Shown here one piece after another: positions 35,902 to 45,026 of a stretch of DNA of 64,000 nucleotides. Position 1 is the stretch's first letter. Every line of letters begins with the position of its first letter. The stretch covers positions 1,084,501 through 1,148,500 of the forward strand of contig NZ_CP019508.1 of assembly GCF_002002865.1 (NCBI RefSeq). Reading direction: 5' to 3'. This DNA is from Brevundimonas sp. LM2 (GTDB taxonomy: Bacteria; Pseudomonadota; Alphaproteobacteria; Caulobacterales; Caulobacteraceae). The notes under the pieces were generated by a model. That model did no database searches. It was not told the origin of the DNA and worked only from the letters and a program-made list of their open reading frames with translations. The translations under genes and the position numbers were made by a program.

Positions 35902-37203
35902 TCAGGCGCGCCCGATGCTGGAATAGGTGAAGCCCAAGGCGCGAACTTCTTCGGGTTTGTAGACGTTTCTAAGGTCGATGATGATCGGTTGCGCCATCGC
36001 GTCCTTGATGCGCGCCAGATCGAGGGCCCTGAACTGGTTCCACTCCGTCAGCAGCACCAGGGCGTCGGCCCCCTCTGCGGCTTCATACGGACCGGTCGTC
36101 AGCTCGAGACCGGTGAACAGGTGCTCAGCCTCATGCATGCCTTCGGGGTCATAGGCCTTGACGGATGCGCCCATCGCCTGGAGGGCGGGGATGATCGCCA
36201 GGCTGGGGCTGTCGCGCATGTCGTCTGTGTTGGGCTTGAAGGTGAGACCCAGGACGCCGACCGTCTTGCCGTTCAGGTCGCCGAGCGCGGCCTTGACCCG
36301 GTCGGCCATGGCCAGCTTGCGGGCGTCGTTGACCTCGACGGTCGTCTCGATCAGCCGCACGGGTGCCCCATACTGCTGCGCCGTGCGCACCAGGGCGATG
36401 GTGTCCTTGGGAAAGCAAGATCCGCCGTAGCCCGGTCCGGCATGCAGGAATTTCGAGCCGATGCGGCCGTCCAGGCCGATGCCCTTGGCCACCTGCTGAA
36501 CGTTGGCGTCGACCTTCTCGCACAGATCGGCCATCTCGTTGATGAAGGTGATCTTCATCGCCAGGAAGGCGTTCCCGGCATATTTGATCAGTTCCGACGT
36601 GCGGCGCGACGTGTAGATGACGGGAAAGTCGTTGAGGCTGAGCGGCCGATACAGTTCAGCCATGACGGCCCGGGCGCGATCATCCTCGGTGCCGATGACC
36701 ACTCGGTCCGGCCGTTTGAAGTCTTCGATCGCGGCGCCTTCGCGCAGGAACTCGGGGTTGGAGACCACGGCGAAATCGCCGTCGGGGCGGACACGCCTCA
36801 GGATGGCCTCCACCTCGTCGCCGGTCCCGACCGGCACCGTCGATTTCGTCACCACCACGGTGAAGCCGTCGATCAGCCCGCCGATTTCTTCGGTGGCGGC
36901 ATAGACGTAGGACAGGTCGGCGTGGCCGTCGCCGCGACGGGTGGGCGTGCCCACGGCGATGAAGACCACGGCGGCCTCGCGGATGGCGTCGGCGGCCTCT
37001 AGGGTGAACGACAGACGACCGGCGGCGACGTTGTCGGCCACCAACTGCTCGAGCCCGGGCTCGAAGATCGGGATCTCGCCGCGGTTCAACCGCTCGATCT
37101 TGTTGGGATCCTTGTCGATGCAGGTCACCTGGTGACCGAAGTCGGCGAAGCAGGCGCCAGACACAAGACCGACATAGCCGGTGCCGATGATTGCGATACG
37201 CAT
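35902..37203 (-). CDS. ugd: UDP-glucose 6-dehydrogenase
   Basis: The 433-residue product is full length. The NAD-binding domain begins MRIAIIGTGYVGLVSGACFA; VTKSTVPVGTG and the catalytic region GPGYGGSCFPKDTIALV (Cys nucleophile) follow, and VGVLGLTFKPNTDDMRDSPS marks the UDP-binding domain. It oxidises UDP-glucose to UDP-glucuronate, a sugar donor for acidic surface polysaccharide, in line with the neighbouring glycosyltransferases. AAGGAG lies about 7 bases before ATG 37203. It is downstream of the three leftward glycosyltransferase genes and may share their transcript, with about 120 bases between. Confidence 0.95.
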   Translation of the reverse strand: MRIAIIGTGYVGLVSGACFADFGHQVTCIDKDPNKIERLNRGEIPIFEPGLEQLVADNVAAGRLSFTLEAADAIREAAVVFIAVGTPTRRGDGHADLSYVYAATEEIGGLIDGFTVVVTKSTVPVGTGDEVEAILRRVRPDGDFAVVSNPEFLREGAAIEDFKRPDRVVIGTEDDRARAVMAELYRPLSLNDFPVIYTSRRTSELIKYAGNAFLAMKITFINEMADLCEKVDANVQQVAKGIGLDGRIGSKFLHAGPGYGGSCFPKDTIALVRTAQQYGAPVRLIETTVEVNDARKLAMADRVKAALGDLNGKTVGVLGLTFKPNTDDMRDSPSLAIIPALQAMGASVKAYDPEGMHEAEHLFTGLELTTGPYEAAEGADALVLLTEWNQFRALDLARIKDAMAQPIIIDLRNVYKPEEVRALGFTYSSIGRA

Positions 37204-37325
37204 GCCGTTCTCCTTATTGTCTGGCTTGCTTAGCCCGGTTCATGCTGCAGCGCAAAATTTAGTGGGCTGGATCCGACGGGTGACGGCGAATATTTCGCCG
37301 CAAACGGGGCGGTGGCACAACCGCT

Positions 37326-38234
37326 TCAGGCCCGTTTGCGAACGAGTCCGGCAAGCGGACCGAGGAACTGACCGACGAAGGCCCCCATGTCGAAATGCCG
37401 GTTCAGATGCCGCCTGAGTTGGAGACGCACGACGGGATCGAGCGCGCCGAAACTGGCCGTCGGCCCCAGGGAAAAGACCGTGCCGGGGCAATTCAGCACG
37501 ATATTCGCCTCCACCGGGGTCATCTGAAGCCCCCAGGATGCGATCGGCTGTCGGCACGGCCGACAGGACAGAAGATAGGGGGCCGAAGTCTCGGTACGGT
37601 CACCGAACAGATCGACCGCGAAATCGACCTGCGGTAGCCAGGGGGCGGCGCGTCGAAGCGCCTCGGCGGTCAGTTCGAGCCGCGGGTCGTAGACGGCGAG
37701 GCTGTCATCGATGCCCGCGATGCGCCATTGCCGCGCGGCCCGGTCCATGCTGACGACCAGGCCGTTGTCCAGCATCGTCGCGAGCGGCGACCGGGGGAAG
37801 AGGCTGACGTCGCCGCGCCCTTGTCCCAGGGAAAGCGCCGCCGGACCAGGCGCGACGGCCGCATAGAAGACGTCGGACCCGTCCTGGAGCGGCATGAAGG
37901 GCTCGTCCGGTCCGCGATTCCTGAAGCTCGTCAGCGAAATGGCGGCCAGCCGCGCGTCCTGCGCCTGGGGCAGGGCCGCTTCGATGAAAAGGAGAGCGAA
38001 CGGCGACAGGGTGATGCCGCGTTCGAGGTTAAGGTTCAGGGCCTGCGGGGGCACCTGGGTCAGCACGTCGCCGCACGACCAGCTAAGGTCCTGTGCCACC
38101 TTCTTGGCGTGGTGCCCGCGGAGCACCAGATCAGCCACGAGATGCTTGGCCGGCCTGACGGCAGACAGATCGCGCGCAAGCACGTTCGGTCGATCGGCGA
38201 CAACCGCCGTCACCACGATCCGGGATTCAGCCAC
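37326..38234 (-). CDS. Degenerate paralogue of the adjacent glycosyltransferase (putative pseudoenzyme)
   Basis: The 302-residue product aligns with the C-terminal part of the next gene upstream: DGSDVFYAAVA against DGSDVYFLKVA, VDLFGD against VDLFGA, LLSCRPCRQPI against LLSSRPCRKPL, and FSLGPTASFG against FSLGKREDFG. The acidic EDD metal site of the neighbour (FEDDIVAAPFFYDF) is LERGITLSPFALLF here, so the metal-binding acids are gone and catalysis is unlikely. The start GTG 38234 overlaps the neighbour's stop by 8 bases, so the two are coupled. It may be a regulatory or binding partner, or a decaying duplicate. The frame is intact over its whole length. Confidence 0.7.
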   Translation of the reverse strand: MAESRIVVTAVVADRPNVLARDLSAVRPAKHLVADLVLRGHHAKKVAQDLSWSCGDVLTQVPPQALNLNLERGITLSPFALLFIEAALPQAQDARLAAISLTSFRNRGPDEPFMPLQDGSDVFYAAVAPGPAALSLGQGRGDVSLFPRSPLATMLDNGLVVSMDRAARQWRIAGIDDSLAVYDPRLELTAEALRRAAPWLPQVDFAVDLFGDRTETSAPYLLSCRPCRQPIASWGLQMTPVEANIVLNCPGTVFSLGPTASFGALDPVVRLQLRRHLNRHFDMGAFVGQFLGPLAGLVRKRA

Positions 38235-39429
38235 GGGGCCCTCCCGCCGCTCGCTTGGCTTTTTGCACCAGAAGCTCGGTCTGGATGGGTTTCAGGATTT
38301 GGAAGGCCAGCCTGCCCACATGATCGCTGCGGTGGACCGCGCGGGCGAGCGCCAGTTTTCGCCGGATCGTCATTCGGCCGAAATCTTCTCGTTTTCCGAG
38401 ACTGAAGAACCGCCCGGCGCGGCCGAGATCGATCGCCGCCTCCGGCGCGGCGCCAGACACCACCGAAAACCCCATCAACGGCTTGCGGCACGGCCGCGAA
38501 GACAGAAGCAGCGGTCGGGACAGGGCGTCATCGTGTTTCGCGCCGAACAGATCAACGTCGAAATCCTGCCCGGCCAGGGCCGGCTGGACGTGCCGCAGGA
38601 CATCAGCGTCCGGCTCGTAGAAGACGTCATAGCGGGCCAGGGACTGATCCAGACCGACGAAGCGCCAGTCACGCGGACGCAGGTCGAGCGGCGTCTGATA
38701 GATGCTGACCTGGCGTTTGGTATGGGTGCCCGGCTGGGCCGTATTGGTCGACAGCGCCCCTCGCGGATAAACGAACCAGCAGTCCGTCTCGGTCAGATAT
38801 TTGATGTAGTATTTCTTCCAGGACGACGGTTTCCACGCCTCAAGTTGCTTTGGAACCCGGTCGCGGGTGGAGATGGAACGATCCTTGGCGCTGGCGTACC
38901 AGTCTCGGAAGCCGCGCCATTGGGCAGCGGTCCAGGCCTGGCCCCAGGAGGCCGCGACCTTCAAGAAATAGACGTCGGAACCGTCTTCGGCCGGCGTGAA
39001 GTCCTGATTGTCGAACTCGTTCAAAAGATAGTGGTAGAGGGCGATCCCCGCGATCCGGTCGTCCTGGCCGTATGCCCCGATCGCGCCGACGACGAAGTCG
39101 TAGAAGAAGGGCGCGGCGACGATGTCGTCCTCGAACAGAATGACGCCGCCGTACTGGCTCGAAAGGTCGCCGCAGGCCAGGATATGCGCGCGCAGACCCA
39201 GGCGTTCGGCGTGGCGGATGATGCGCTTTTCACCGTGTGGCCAGTCGAAGGCCGCCGCGACATCGTACACAGCCTCCACGCCGGATTGATCCAGACTGAT
39301 GACCAGGGGCGTTTCCGGCGGAAAGTGTCCGCCGCCGATCGACGTGAGCAGGCGCTGCAGGCAATCGGGACGGTCGTAACCGATCGCCACGATCGCGGGA
39401 CGATCCGCGCGGGGGGCCGTGACGGTCAT
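38227..39429 (-). CDS. Glycosyltransferase, GT-A type with EDD motif
   Basis: The 400-residue product starts at ATG 39429, overlapping the upstream GT4 stop as ATGA. An N-terminal GT-A domain opens with PAIVAIGYDRPDCLQRLLTS and VISLDQSG and carries the metal-binding EDD in VILFEDDIVAAPFFYDF, a pattern seen in GNT-I/GT2-like transferases. A C-terminal module of about 150 residues (from about 280 on, with VDLFGA and SRPCRKPL) is shared only with the downstream paralogue as far as I can see. Donor and acceptor are unknown; the place in an operon with ugd suggests surface-polysaccharide assembly in the cytoplasm. Confidence 0.78.
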   Translation of the reverse strand: MTVTAPRADRPAIVAIGYDRPDCLQRLLTSIGGGHFPPETPLVISLDQSGVEAVYDVAAAFDWPHGEKRIIRHAERLGLRAHILACGDLSSQYGGVILFEDDIVAAPFFYDFVVGAIGAYGQDDRIAGIALYHYLLNEFDNQDFTPAEDGSDVYFLKVAASWGQAWTAAQWRGFRDWYASAKDRSISTRDRVPKQLEAWKPSSWKKYYIKYLTETDCWFVYPRGALSTNTAQPGTHTKRQVSIYQTPLDLRPRDWRFVGLDQSLARYDVFYEPDADVLRHVQPALAGQDFDVDLFGAKHDDALSRPLLLSSRPCRKPLMGFSVVSGAAPEAAIDLGRAGRFFSLGKREDFGRMTIRRKLALARAVHRSDHVGRLAFQILKPIQTELLVQKAKRAAGGPRG

Positions 39430-40673
39430 TTCACCGCGCCTGCGGAGTCGCCCAACATCGCCTTGCACCAGGCGGCGGCGGTGCGGTCCGGAGCGTGGCT
39501 TCTGATCAGATAGGCGGCTCCCACGTCGGCGGCGTTGGCGGCCTCGTCCAGGTGATCGTCTGGGGCGAGCACGAAGGCCTCGAGGTCGTCGGCGCGGTCG
39601 AAGACAAGTGGATATCCGGTCAGGTTCATGCCCTCGAAGGTCGTGGGGTTGGCGACGACAGGGCGCCCGTAGCTGAAGCTTTCCAGCACCTTGGTCTTGA
39701 CGCCGCCAGCGAGAAAGGAGGGCGTCAGCAGCACGCTGTGATCATCGTAGGCGACGCTGAGATCGTCCACATAGCCGGCAACCGACACCCCGTCGGGGAG
39801 CGGGAGGTCCCGCACCTGCTGCCCATAGATGGTCAGCGACGCCGACGGCGACAAGCGGCGCCACAGGTCAATCAGGTAGTCGATCGTCAGACGGTTCTGG
39901 GTCAGGCGATCGGTTCCGACGAAGATGAACCGCAGCGGCTTGAGCACGGCGTTGGTGTGTTGCATCGCGACCGAGGGGCCGATGTTCAAGATTTCGGCGC
40001 GGGCGTCTGGAACCTGCGTCGCCAGGGCCTGAAGCTGCTGGGTCTCGGCGAGCGACAGTAGGACGATCGCATCCGCGAGCTTCAGCGTTTCCTTCTCGAG
40101 TCCCGCCAGCGTCTTCGCCTCGTGGCGCAGCACAAGGCGGCCGAAGATGGACCAGTCCAAGAGCTGGCGTATCCGACGATGGAGGTTGCCCGCCAGATAG
40201 CCAGGGGCCGGCGCTTCGCCGCGGTCGAACAACTGCTGGAAGCGCCGAGACATGAGGTCATCAAAGTCGACCACCAACCGCAGGTTTGGGCGGTGGCGGC
40301 GCAGATGGCTGAGCAGCGGAAACAGCCGCACGCCGTCCAGATAGACATAGCTCGCGTCGTCAGGAATGCGGGCCTCGATGGCGGCCAGTTCCGCGTGGCT
40401 GGCGAAGATCGCAGACTGGAAAGGCAGGACCTGGCCGCGAAACAGGCTTGTCAGATAAGCCAGGATCGACCCCGCAATACGGCCGGGCGTGGGGTTTTGC
40501 ACCGCCGATTTTGCGGTGATCTCGCGCAGGTCGAAGCGCTCCCGGAACGCGTCCCGGATGGAATGGGCGATGCGAAGGCGTCCCGCCAAGGCTACGCCAT
40601 CAAGATCGCGCGTCCAGATCGCAACAAGAACAGGCTTGCCCGGCAATTGCAGATTGTTCCTCAGGCCAGTCAC
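39426..40673 (-). CDS. GT4-type glycosyltransferase
   Basis: A 415-residue GT-B protein. The C-terminal donor-binding domain is clear: LRFIFVGTDRLTQNRLTIDY, the DDLSVAYDDHSVLLTPSF block and GGVKTKVLESFSYGRPVVAN, where the E-x7-E-type loop of GT4 enzymes lies. The N-terminal half (VLVAIWTRDLDGVALAGRLR) is the acceptor domain. It starts at GTG 40673 and is the first gene of the unit with the two other transferases; its stop overlaps the next start as ATGA. The sugar transferred cannot be read from sequence. Confidence 0.83.
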   Translation of the reverse strand: MTGLRNNLQLPGKPVLVAIWTRDLDGVALAGRLRIAHSIRDAFRERFDLREITAKSAVQNPTPGRIAGSILAYLTSLFRGQVLPFQSAIFASHAELAAIEARIPDDASYVYLDGVRLFPLLSHLRRHRPNLRLVVDFDDLMSRRFQQLFDRGEAPAPGYLAGNLHRRIRQLLDWSIFGRLVLRHEAKTLAGLEKETLKLADAIVLLSLAETQQLQALATQVPDARAEILNIGPSVAMQHTNAVLKPLRFIFVGTDRLTQNRLTIDYLIDLWRRLSPSASLTIYGQQVRDLPLPDGVSVAGYVDDLSVAYDDHSVLLTPSFLAGGVKTKVLESFSYGRPVVANPTTFEGMNLTGYPLVFDRADDLEAFVLAPDDHLDEAANAADVGAAYLIRSHAPDRTAAAWCKAMLGDSAGAVK

Positions 40674-40818
40674 CGCTCAGAAGCCTTCCAGTGCTAACGT
40701 TGGCCTAAACAGGTTTAGAAATCGAGCTTAAAACTTCGCGGCCCACACCCCTAGGTTAGGATCGTTACGCAACGCGATGAAACCGAGAGCTTGACTGTAG
40801 GGAGTGGACCGCAAGAAA

Positions 40819-41058
40819 TTATGAATCGCGCCGGGCAGTGAAAACAGCCGGCCAGACCGGTTGAACGGCCGCGCGCACGCTCATGCCCAGGTTGTTGCCC
40901 GAAAGCCAGTGTGACGCCCGGGCAATGCGCGGTCCGAGGGTGTCGGTGTGGACCGGCGCATCAACGGCGGCCTCCGCGACATCGCCCCATCCGGAACGCG
41001 CCGATGAAGCCATGCGCAGGGCTGTCTGCGGCTGGCCAAGCGATCCGCTCGGCTCGAT
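40819..41058 (-). other. Same-frame open extension downstream of the GH16 stop
   Basis: Directly after the TGA of the GH16 gene, the same frame continues for 79 sense codons to TAA at 40819. Codon bias is fairly coding-like: I counted roughly three quarters G or C at third positions. An internal ATG lies at 41013 (MASSARSGWGD). The C-terminal part reads SHWLSGNNLGMSVRAAVQPV. I recognise no domain. It may be a small gene, a remnant, or a former C-terminus cut off by a stop mutation. The rest of the 385-base gap (40674-40818) shows nothing beyond probable promoter DNA for the leftward GT4 gene. Confidence 0.3.
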
Positions 41059-42639
41059 TCAACGCGGCGCTGCCGATGGGGACGGCGCCGTGCCGTTCGG
41101 CGCATAGACCCGAACGTAGTCGACGAGGAAGTCGGCGCCGACGAAGTCGGGCCCAGGATTGCCGCCCCAGCTGCCGCCGATGGCGAGGTTGACCAGCATG
41201 TACATCGGCTGATGCATGTCCGGGGGCGTCGCCATGGCGGCGGAGGCCACGCCATCGATGTACCAGGTGACGGTCTGCGCCGTCCAAAGGACGCCATAGG
41301 TGTGGAAGTAAGAGGTGGCGGTCGCAACCTGGGTTGCGAACCCTGCGCGCACCGGGGCGGACGTCGTGCCGGAATGGGCTGTCTGGTGGATGGTGGTGCC
41401 GCCAAGCTGTTCGAAGACGTCGAGTTCGGAGATCCCGTTCGGCTCCGTCGGCAGCAGCCAGAACGCCGGCCAGACGCCCTGACCGGACGGCAGACGGGCG
41501 CGGATTTCGAAATAGCCGTAGGTCTGGGCGAACGATGTCTGAGTGGTCAGCAAGCCGGACGTATAGGCATAGTCCCACAGGATCGGCTTGACCGCTTCGG
41601 GTGTCCGCTCCCCGCGGATCCGGAGGGTGCCATCGGAGATTCGGAAGGGATTCAGGCCGAGGGCCCTGTTCCCCTTCCCGGTCAGTTGGGGATCGACATA
41701 GAGTTGCAGCTCTTCGTTCGGCGCGAGCGTCCGACTCGAATACCCGGTCCAGATGCTGTCCTGCGATCCCGAGGCGTACTGGGTCTTCCAGAGACCGGCT
41801 CCGGTGGTCGGATCGACCAGGCTCAGGGTGTCGAATTCCTCGCGGAAGGTCACACGATAGTGGGAGAGATCGATCGGCAGAAGGAAGTTCGCGGCGGACA
41901 GGCTGGTCATCTGCATGTCCTTGATCACGACCCGGTCGCCGTTGGGGTGATGGATCACAACATCCCGGCCCGCCTGGGCCATGCGCCGCCGTACGTCGCT
42001 GAAGTCGCGGTATCCGTAGCCGTCCAGCCGGATCAGATCGAAGCCGGGGCCGCGGGCGGTGAAGCCGAACACCACGTCCCGGCCATCCCCGGCCCCAAAC
42101 ACGAAGCGCGTCGTGGACGGGCTCTCGTCCACCAGGACGTCATTGCCGCGCCCCCCGGCGATCGCATTGCGGGTTCCGCGGCTGATGACCAGGTTTTCGA
42201 GGGCGTTGCCGACGTAGGCATAGCCGTTACCGGCGCCGATCACGTGTTCGACGTTCGCCGGCAGCCGGTAGTCCCGGTAGGCGAAGACGGTGTCCGTGCC
42301 CTGGTCCGCGCGTTCCATCACGGTCGTCCCGGGATCGACGACATAATAGGTGTCATGACCGCCGGCACCCCGGAGGGTGGATCTGAACCCCAGGTCCTGA
42401 AGCGTGTCGTCGGTCTGACGACCGGCAAGGGTGCCGCCGACCACGGTGGCGACCCATTTGCCGGGCCCCCACGGCGACAGCGTCAGCGCGCGGCCGTCGA
42501 CATTTCGAAACGTCGACGCCGCGGCTTCGTCGGCGGGCCTGGTCTCGGACGGCGCGGCATCCTGGCGTACCGGGGTGTCGCCCGCGGGGAACAGTCCGGC
42601 GGCCATGCCGATCAGAAGGGGCCATATAGGCGCGAGCAT
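41059..42639 (-). CDS. Exported GH16 beta-glycanase with RTX-like calcium-binding region (ExsH/ExoK-like)
   Basis: The 526-residue product has a signal-like N-terminus (MLAPIWPLLIGMAAGLFPAG). Residues about 90-260 hold RTX-like sequence, including the nonapeptide-type GGRGNDVL and GAGDGRDVVFGF. The GH16 jelly roll follows, with WPAFWLLPTEPNGISELDVF; the catalytic pattern is ExDxxE in ELDVFE, and VTWYIDG and MYMLVNLAIGGSWGG are typical strands. It should cut beta-1,3/1,4-glucan-like polymer outside the cell. In Sinorhizobium, ExsH with a similar make-up trims succinoglycan, so trimming of the exopolysaccharide made by this region is likely. Confidence 0.88.
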   Translation of the reverse strand: MLAPIWPLLIGMAAGLFPAGDTPVRQDAAPSETRPADEAAASTFRNVDGRALTLSPWGPGKWVATVVGGTLAGRQTDDTLQDLGFRSTLRGAGGHDTYYVVDPGTTVMERADQGTDTVFAYRDYRLPANVEHVIGAGNGYAYVGNALENLVISRGTRNAIAGGRGNDVLVDESPSTTRFVFGAGDGRDVVFGFTARGPGFDLIRLDGYGYRDFSDVRRRMAQAGRDVVIHHPNGDRVVIKDMQMTSLSAANFLLPIDLSHYRVTFREEFDTLSLVDPTTGAGLWKTQYASGSQDSIWTGYSSRTLAPNEELQLYVDPQLTGKGNRALGLNPFRISDGTLRIRGERTPEAVKPILWDYAYTSGLLTTQTSFAQTYGYFEIRARLPSGQGVWPAFWLLPTEPNGISELDVFEQLGGTTIHQTAHSGTTSAPVRAGFATQVATATSYFHTYGVLWTAQTVTWYIDGVASAAMATPPDMHQPMYMLVNLAIGGSWGGNPGPDFVGADFLVDYVRVYAPNGTAPSPSAAPR

Positions 42640-42943
42640 CGCAGTCTCCTGCCAGGCGGATACGAACAGGGGATCGAGTATCGTCGCAACACGGGGTCTT
42701 TATGAGGCAACGCAAAGCGAGCCCGGAGAGCGAGGCGACCTCGGCACCGGTACCCTGCGGCGCGTCGTCAGCCGCCGTTGCGGGTGCGCCCTCCACGGCC
42801 GACGCATCCATCGGCTGTTGCCCTCGCCGCAATCATCGGTTCATGTTAGGCCTTCATCGCTGTTCCATGACCGTCGCCGAGCGGTCGGGCACACCGACGT
42901 TTTCCGTTCCTTTGCGATCATCAATCCAGCCGCGAGACTCCGC

Positions 42944-44029
42944 TTGCCAAACTCGGCCGACCAGATCCCCGGTGCCAACCGACATCGGCTGCTCCTGATC
43001 GGCGCCTTGGGGACGGTGGTCGTCGCGGCGGGCGGATGGCTGGCCTGGAGACAGTTCGACGTGCCCCCCGCGCCCACCCGGCCGTCGGCGCCGGTGCCCC
43101 GGGCTCCGGATCAGGCGGCGATGGAACGCGACAGCGAGGCGATCACGCCCTTCGATCTCAGGGCGCTCAGCTTCGAGGAGGCGCTGGCCTACAATCGCGG
43201 TATTCCGGTCTCCACCCTGCCGAACCCCGCCGCCAGACCGTTCGTCATGGGCACCGCCGACACGCTCGACGTCAACAACGCGGCGGACTGCCTGACGGCC
43301 GCCCTGTACTATGAGGCGCGGACCGAACCCGTGGATGGGCAGCGGGCGGTCGCCCAGGTCGTCCTGAACAGGCTGCGGCATCCGGCCTATCCCAAGACGG
43401 TCTGCGGCGTGGTCTTCCAGGGGGCCGAGCGGTACTCGGGCTGCCAGTTCAGCTTCACCTGCGACGGCGCCCTGGCGATGATGCCGGACCCGGTGGTCTG
43501 GGACCGGCTGAGGGCGATCGCCGTCAAGAGCCTGGAGGGCGACGTCTATGCGCCGGTGGGCATGGCGACGCATTACCATGCGGGGTATGTCGTGCCCTAC
43601 TGGGCCGACAGTCTGGTGAAGGTGCGCGAGATCGGCCTGCACATCTTCTATCGCTGGACGGGCGGTTGGGGCACGCCGGCCGCCTTCACGGGGCAGCGCT
43701 CGGGGGTCGAGATCCTGCCGCTGCTGCTCCAGCCCTATTCGAAGACCTATCTGGATGCCCTGGCCGCGGCCGAGGCCGAGGGGCTCGCCGCCGCCGCCGC
43801 CGCCGCCGCAGCGGCCGTTCCGGCACCGACGGTGGTCGTCGCGGACATCACGGAGACGCCGCCGGCCGCGCGGGCGTCCGAGCCCCGGCGGGATGGCGTG
43901 GACCAGCCGGCGTCGACGTCGGCCCCGTCCGAGACCGCGCCGCAGGCTTCGCCGCCCGCACGTCCGGCGTCGGAATGGTTCGGTTCGACGCGGCGCAACG
44001 CTCAGCGCCTGCCGGTGCCCGGAAACTAG
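42944..44029 (+). CDS. SleB/CwlJ-type cell-wall hydrolase, membrane-anchored
   Basis: The product has a membrane anchor (HRLLLIGALGTVVVAAGGWL) and a Hydrolase_2 (SleB-like) domain at about residues 110-240, with NNAADCLTAALYYEARTEPV, GQRAVAQVVLNRLRHPAYPK, CQFSFTCDG and THYHAGYVVPYWADSL. The catalytic Glu is in YEAR. The C-terminal 110 residues are Ala/Pro-rich and low in complexity, with a run of nine or so alanines. It should cut peptidoglycan in the periplasm. The start is uncertain: the TTG at 42944 is the best in-frame choice just before the anchor, and the frame is open far upstream into the region opposite the GH16 gene. Confidence 0.75.
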   Translation: MPNSADQIPGANRHRLLLIGALGTVVVAAGGWLAWRQFDVPPAPTRPSAPVPRAPDQAAMERDSEAITPFDLRALSFEEALAYNRGIPVSTLPNPAARPFVMGTADTLDVNNAADCLTAALYYEARTEPVDGQRAVAQVVLNRLRHPAYPKTVCGVVFQGAERYSGCQFSFTCDGALAMMPDPVVWDRLRAIAVKSLEGDVYAPVGMATHYHAGYVVPYWADSLVKVREIGLHIFYRWTGGWGTPAAFTGQRSGVEILPLLLQPYSKTYLDALAAAEAEGLAAAAAAAAAAVPAPTVVVADITETPPAARASEPRRDGVDQPASTSAPSETAPQASPPARPASEWFGSTRRNAQRLPVPGN

Positions 44030-44054
44030 GCGCTGCCGACACCCACCCGAACGA

Positions 44055-44756
44055 TCAGTAGGAGCCCTTGCGCAGCAGCACGGCGGGCACGGTGTTCAGA
44101 AGGATGAACAGGTCCAGACCGGCGCTCTTGCGCTTCGAATACAGGACATCCATCGCGACCCGCTTGCGATAGCTGACCTCGTTGCGGCCGCTGACCTGCC
44201 AGAGGCCGGTGATCCCGGGGCGCACCGCGCAATAGTGGGTGAACCAGCGGCCATAGCGTTCCGCCTCGGCCTGCACGACCGGGCGCGGGCCCACCAGGCT
44301 CATTTCGCCGCGGAGAACGTTGAACAGCTGGGGCAGTTCGTCGAGGCTCGACTTGCGCAGGAACACGCCCAGACCCGTGATCCGAGGGTCCTTGCGCAGC
44401 TTGTGGTCGGCCGCCCATTCAAGGCGCGCGTTCTCGTCGGTCGCCAGAAGATGCTGAAGCCGGGCCTCGGCATCGACGGCCATGCTGCGGAACTTCATAC
44501 AGGCGAAGGTGCGGCCGTCACGACCGATGCGGCGGTGGCCGAAAAAGACCGGGCCGCGGTCCTGCAGGAACACCATCAGGGCGACGGCGCACATCAGCGG
44601 CGCCAGGGCGATCAGGATGATGAAGGCGAGCGTGGCGTTCACGCCGTACTCCCAATCCACGCGGGCGGTCGGGGACCAGCTCGCCGACGAAGTCGCAGGG
44701 CCGGATGTCGACGAAACCTTGGCGCTGGAGGGTATGGAAGCAAGCTCTTGTGTCAT
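44055..44756 (-). CDS. Polyprenyl-phosphate sugar-1-phosphate transferase
   Basis: A 233-residue initiating transferase with one hydrophobic segment (ATLAFIILIALAPLMCAVAL) and the full bacterial sugar-transferase domain: KFRSMAVDAEARLQ, SLDELPQLFNVLRGEMSLVG with PRP after it, and VRPGITGLWQVSGRNEVSYR. It moves a sugar phosphate from a nucleotide sugar to undecaprenyl phosphate at the inner membrane, the first step of Wzx/Wzy-dependent polysaccharide synthesis. It is the short form, like PssY/PssZ, lacking the four extra N-terminal helices of WbaP. It starts at ATG 44756. Nothing was seen in the 270 bases upstream. Confidence 0.92.
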   Translation of the reverse strand: MTQELASIPSSAKVSSTSGPATSSASWSPTARVDWEYGVNATLAFIILIALAPLMCAVALMVFLQDRGPVFFGHRRIGRDGRTFACMKFRSMAVDAEARLQHLLATDENARLEWAADHKLRKDPRITGLGVFLRKSSLDELPQLFNVLRGEMSLVGPRPVVQAEAERYGRWFTHYCAVRPGITGLWQVSGRNEVSYRKRVAMDVLYSKRKSAGLDLFILLNTVPAVLLRKGSY

Positions 44757-45026
44757 GGACGGCCTCTTCGCTGCACTGCAGCATTAGCCCAGGCGAGCAA
44801 CTTACGCCAGTGGGATCGGTAGCATGGCCCGAAGGCGCCCGGCGATCGCAAGCGGCGCGAAGCCGATTGCGTCCGGGCTGTGATCCCGATGCCGCGGGAC
44901 GCACGGACGATTCCTCTGTTCGCAGCGCACGCCGAAGGGGCGACGTGTTCTGTGCCGTCGCAGAATGCTTTGGCTAGATGACGGTATCATGTCGTTCTAC
45001 GACCTGCCAACACCGCCGCGCCGGTG

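Noticed and set aside
35562..35930. 122-codon + strand frame in the gap before ugd
   Set aside because: Arg-rich product with no family match, no clear ribosome site, and it runs over the 3' end of ugd.
43790..43815. GCC/GCG run that could be a triplet repeat
   Set aside because: It encodes an alanine-rich linker in the wall hydrolase; it is low-complexity coding sequence rather than a repeat locus.
43755..44822. 355-codon + strand frame across the end of the SleB-like gene and the sugar transferase
   Set aside because: Its start is proline/arginine-rich read-out of the Ala-rich tail in another frame and the rest is antisense to the transferase.
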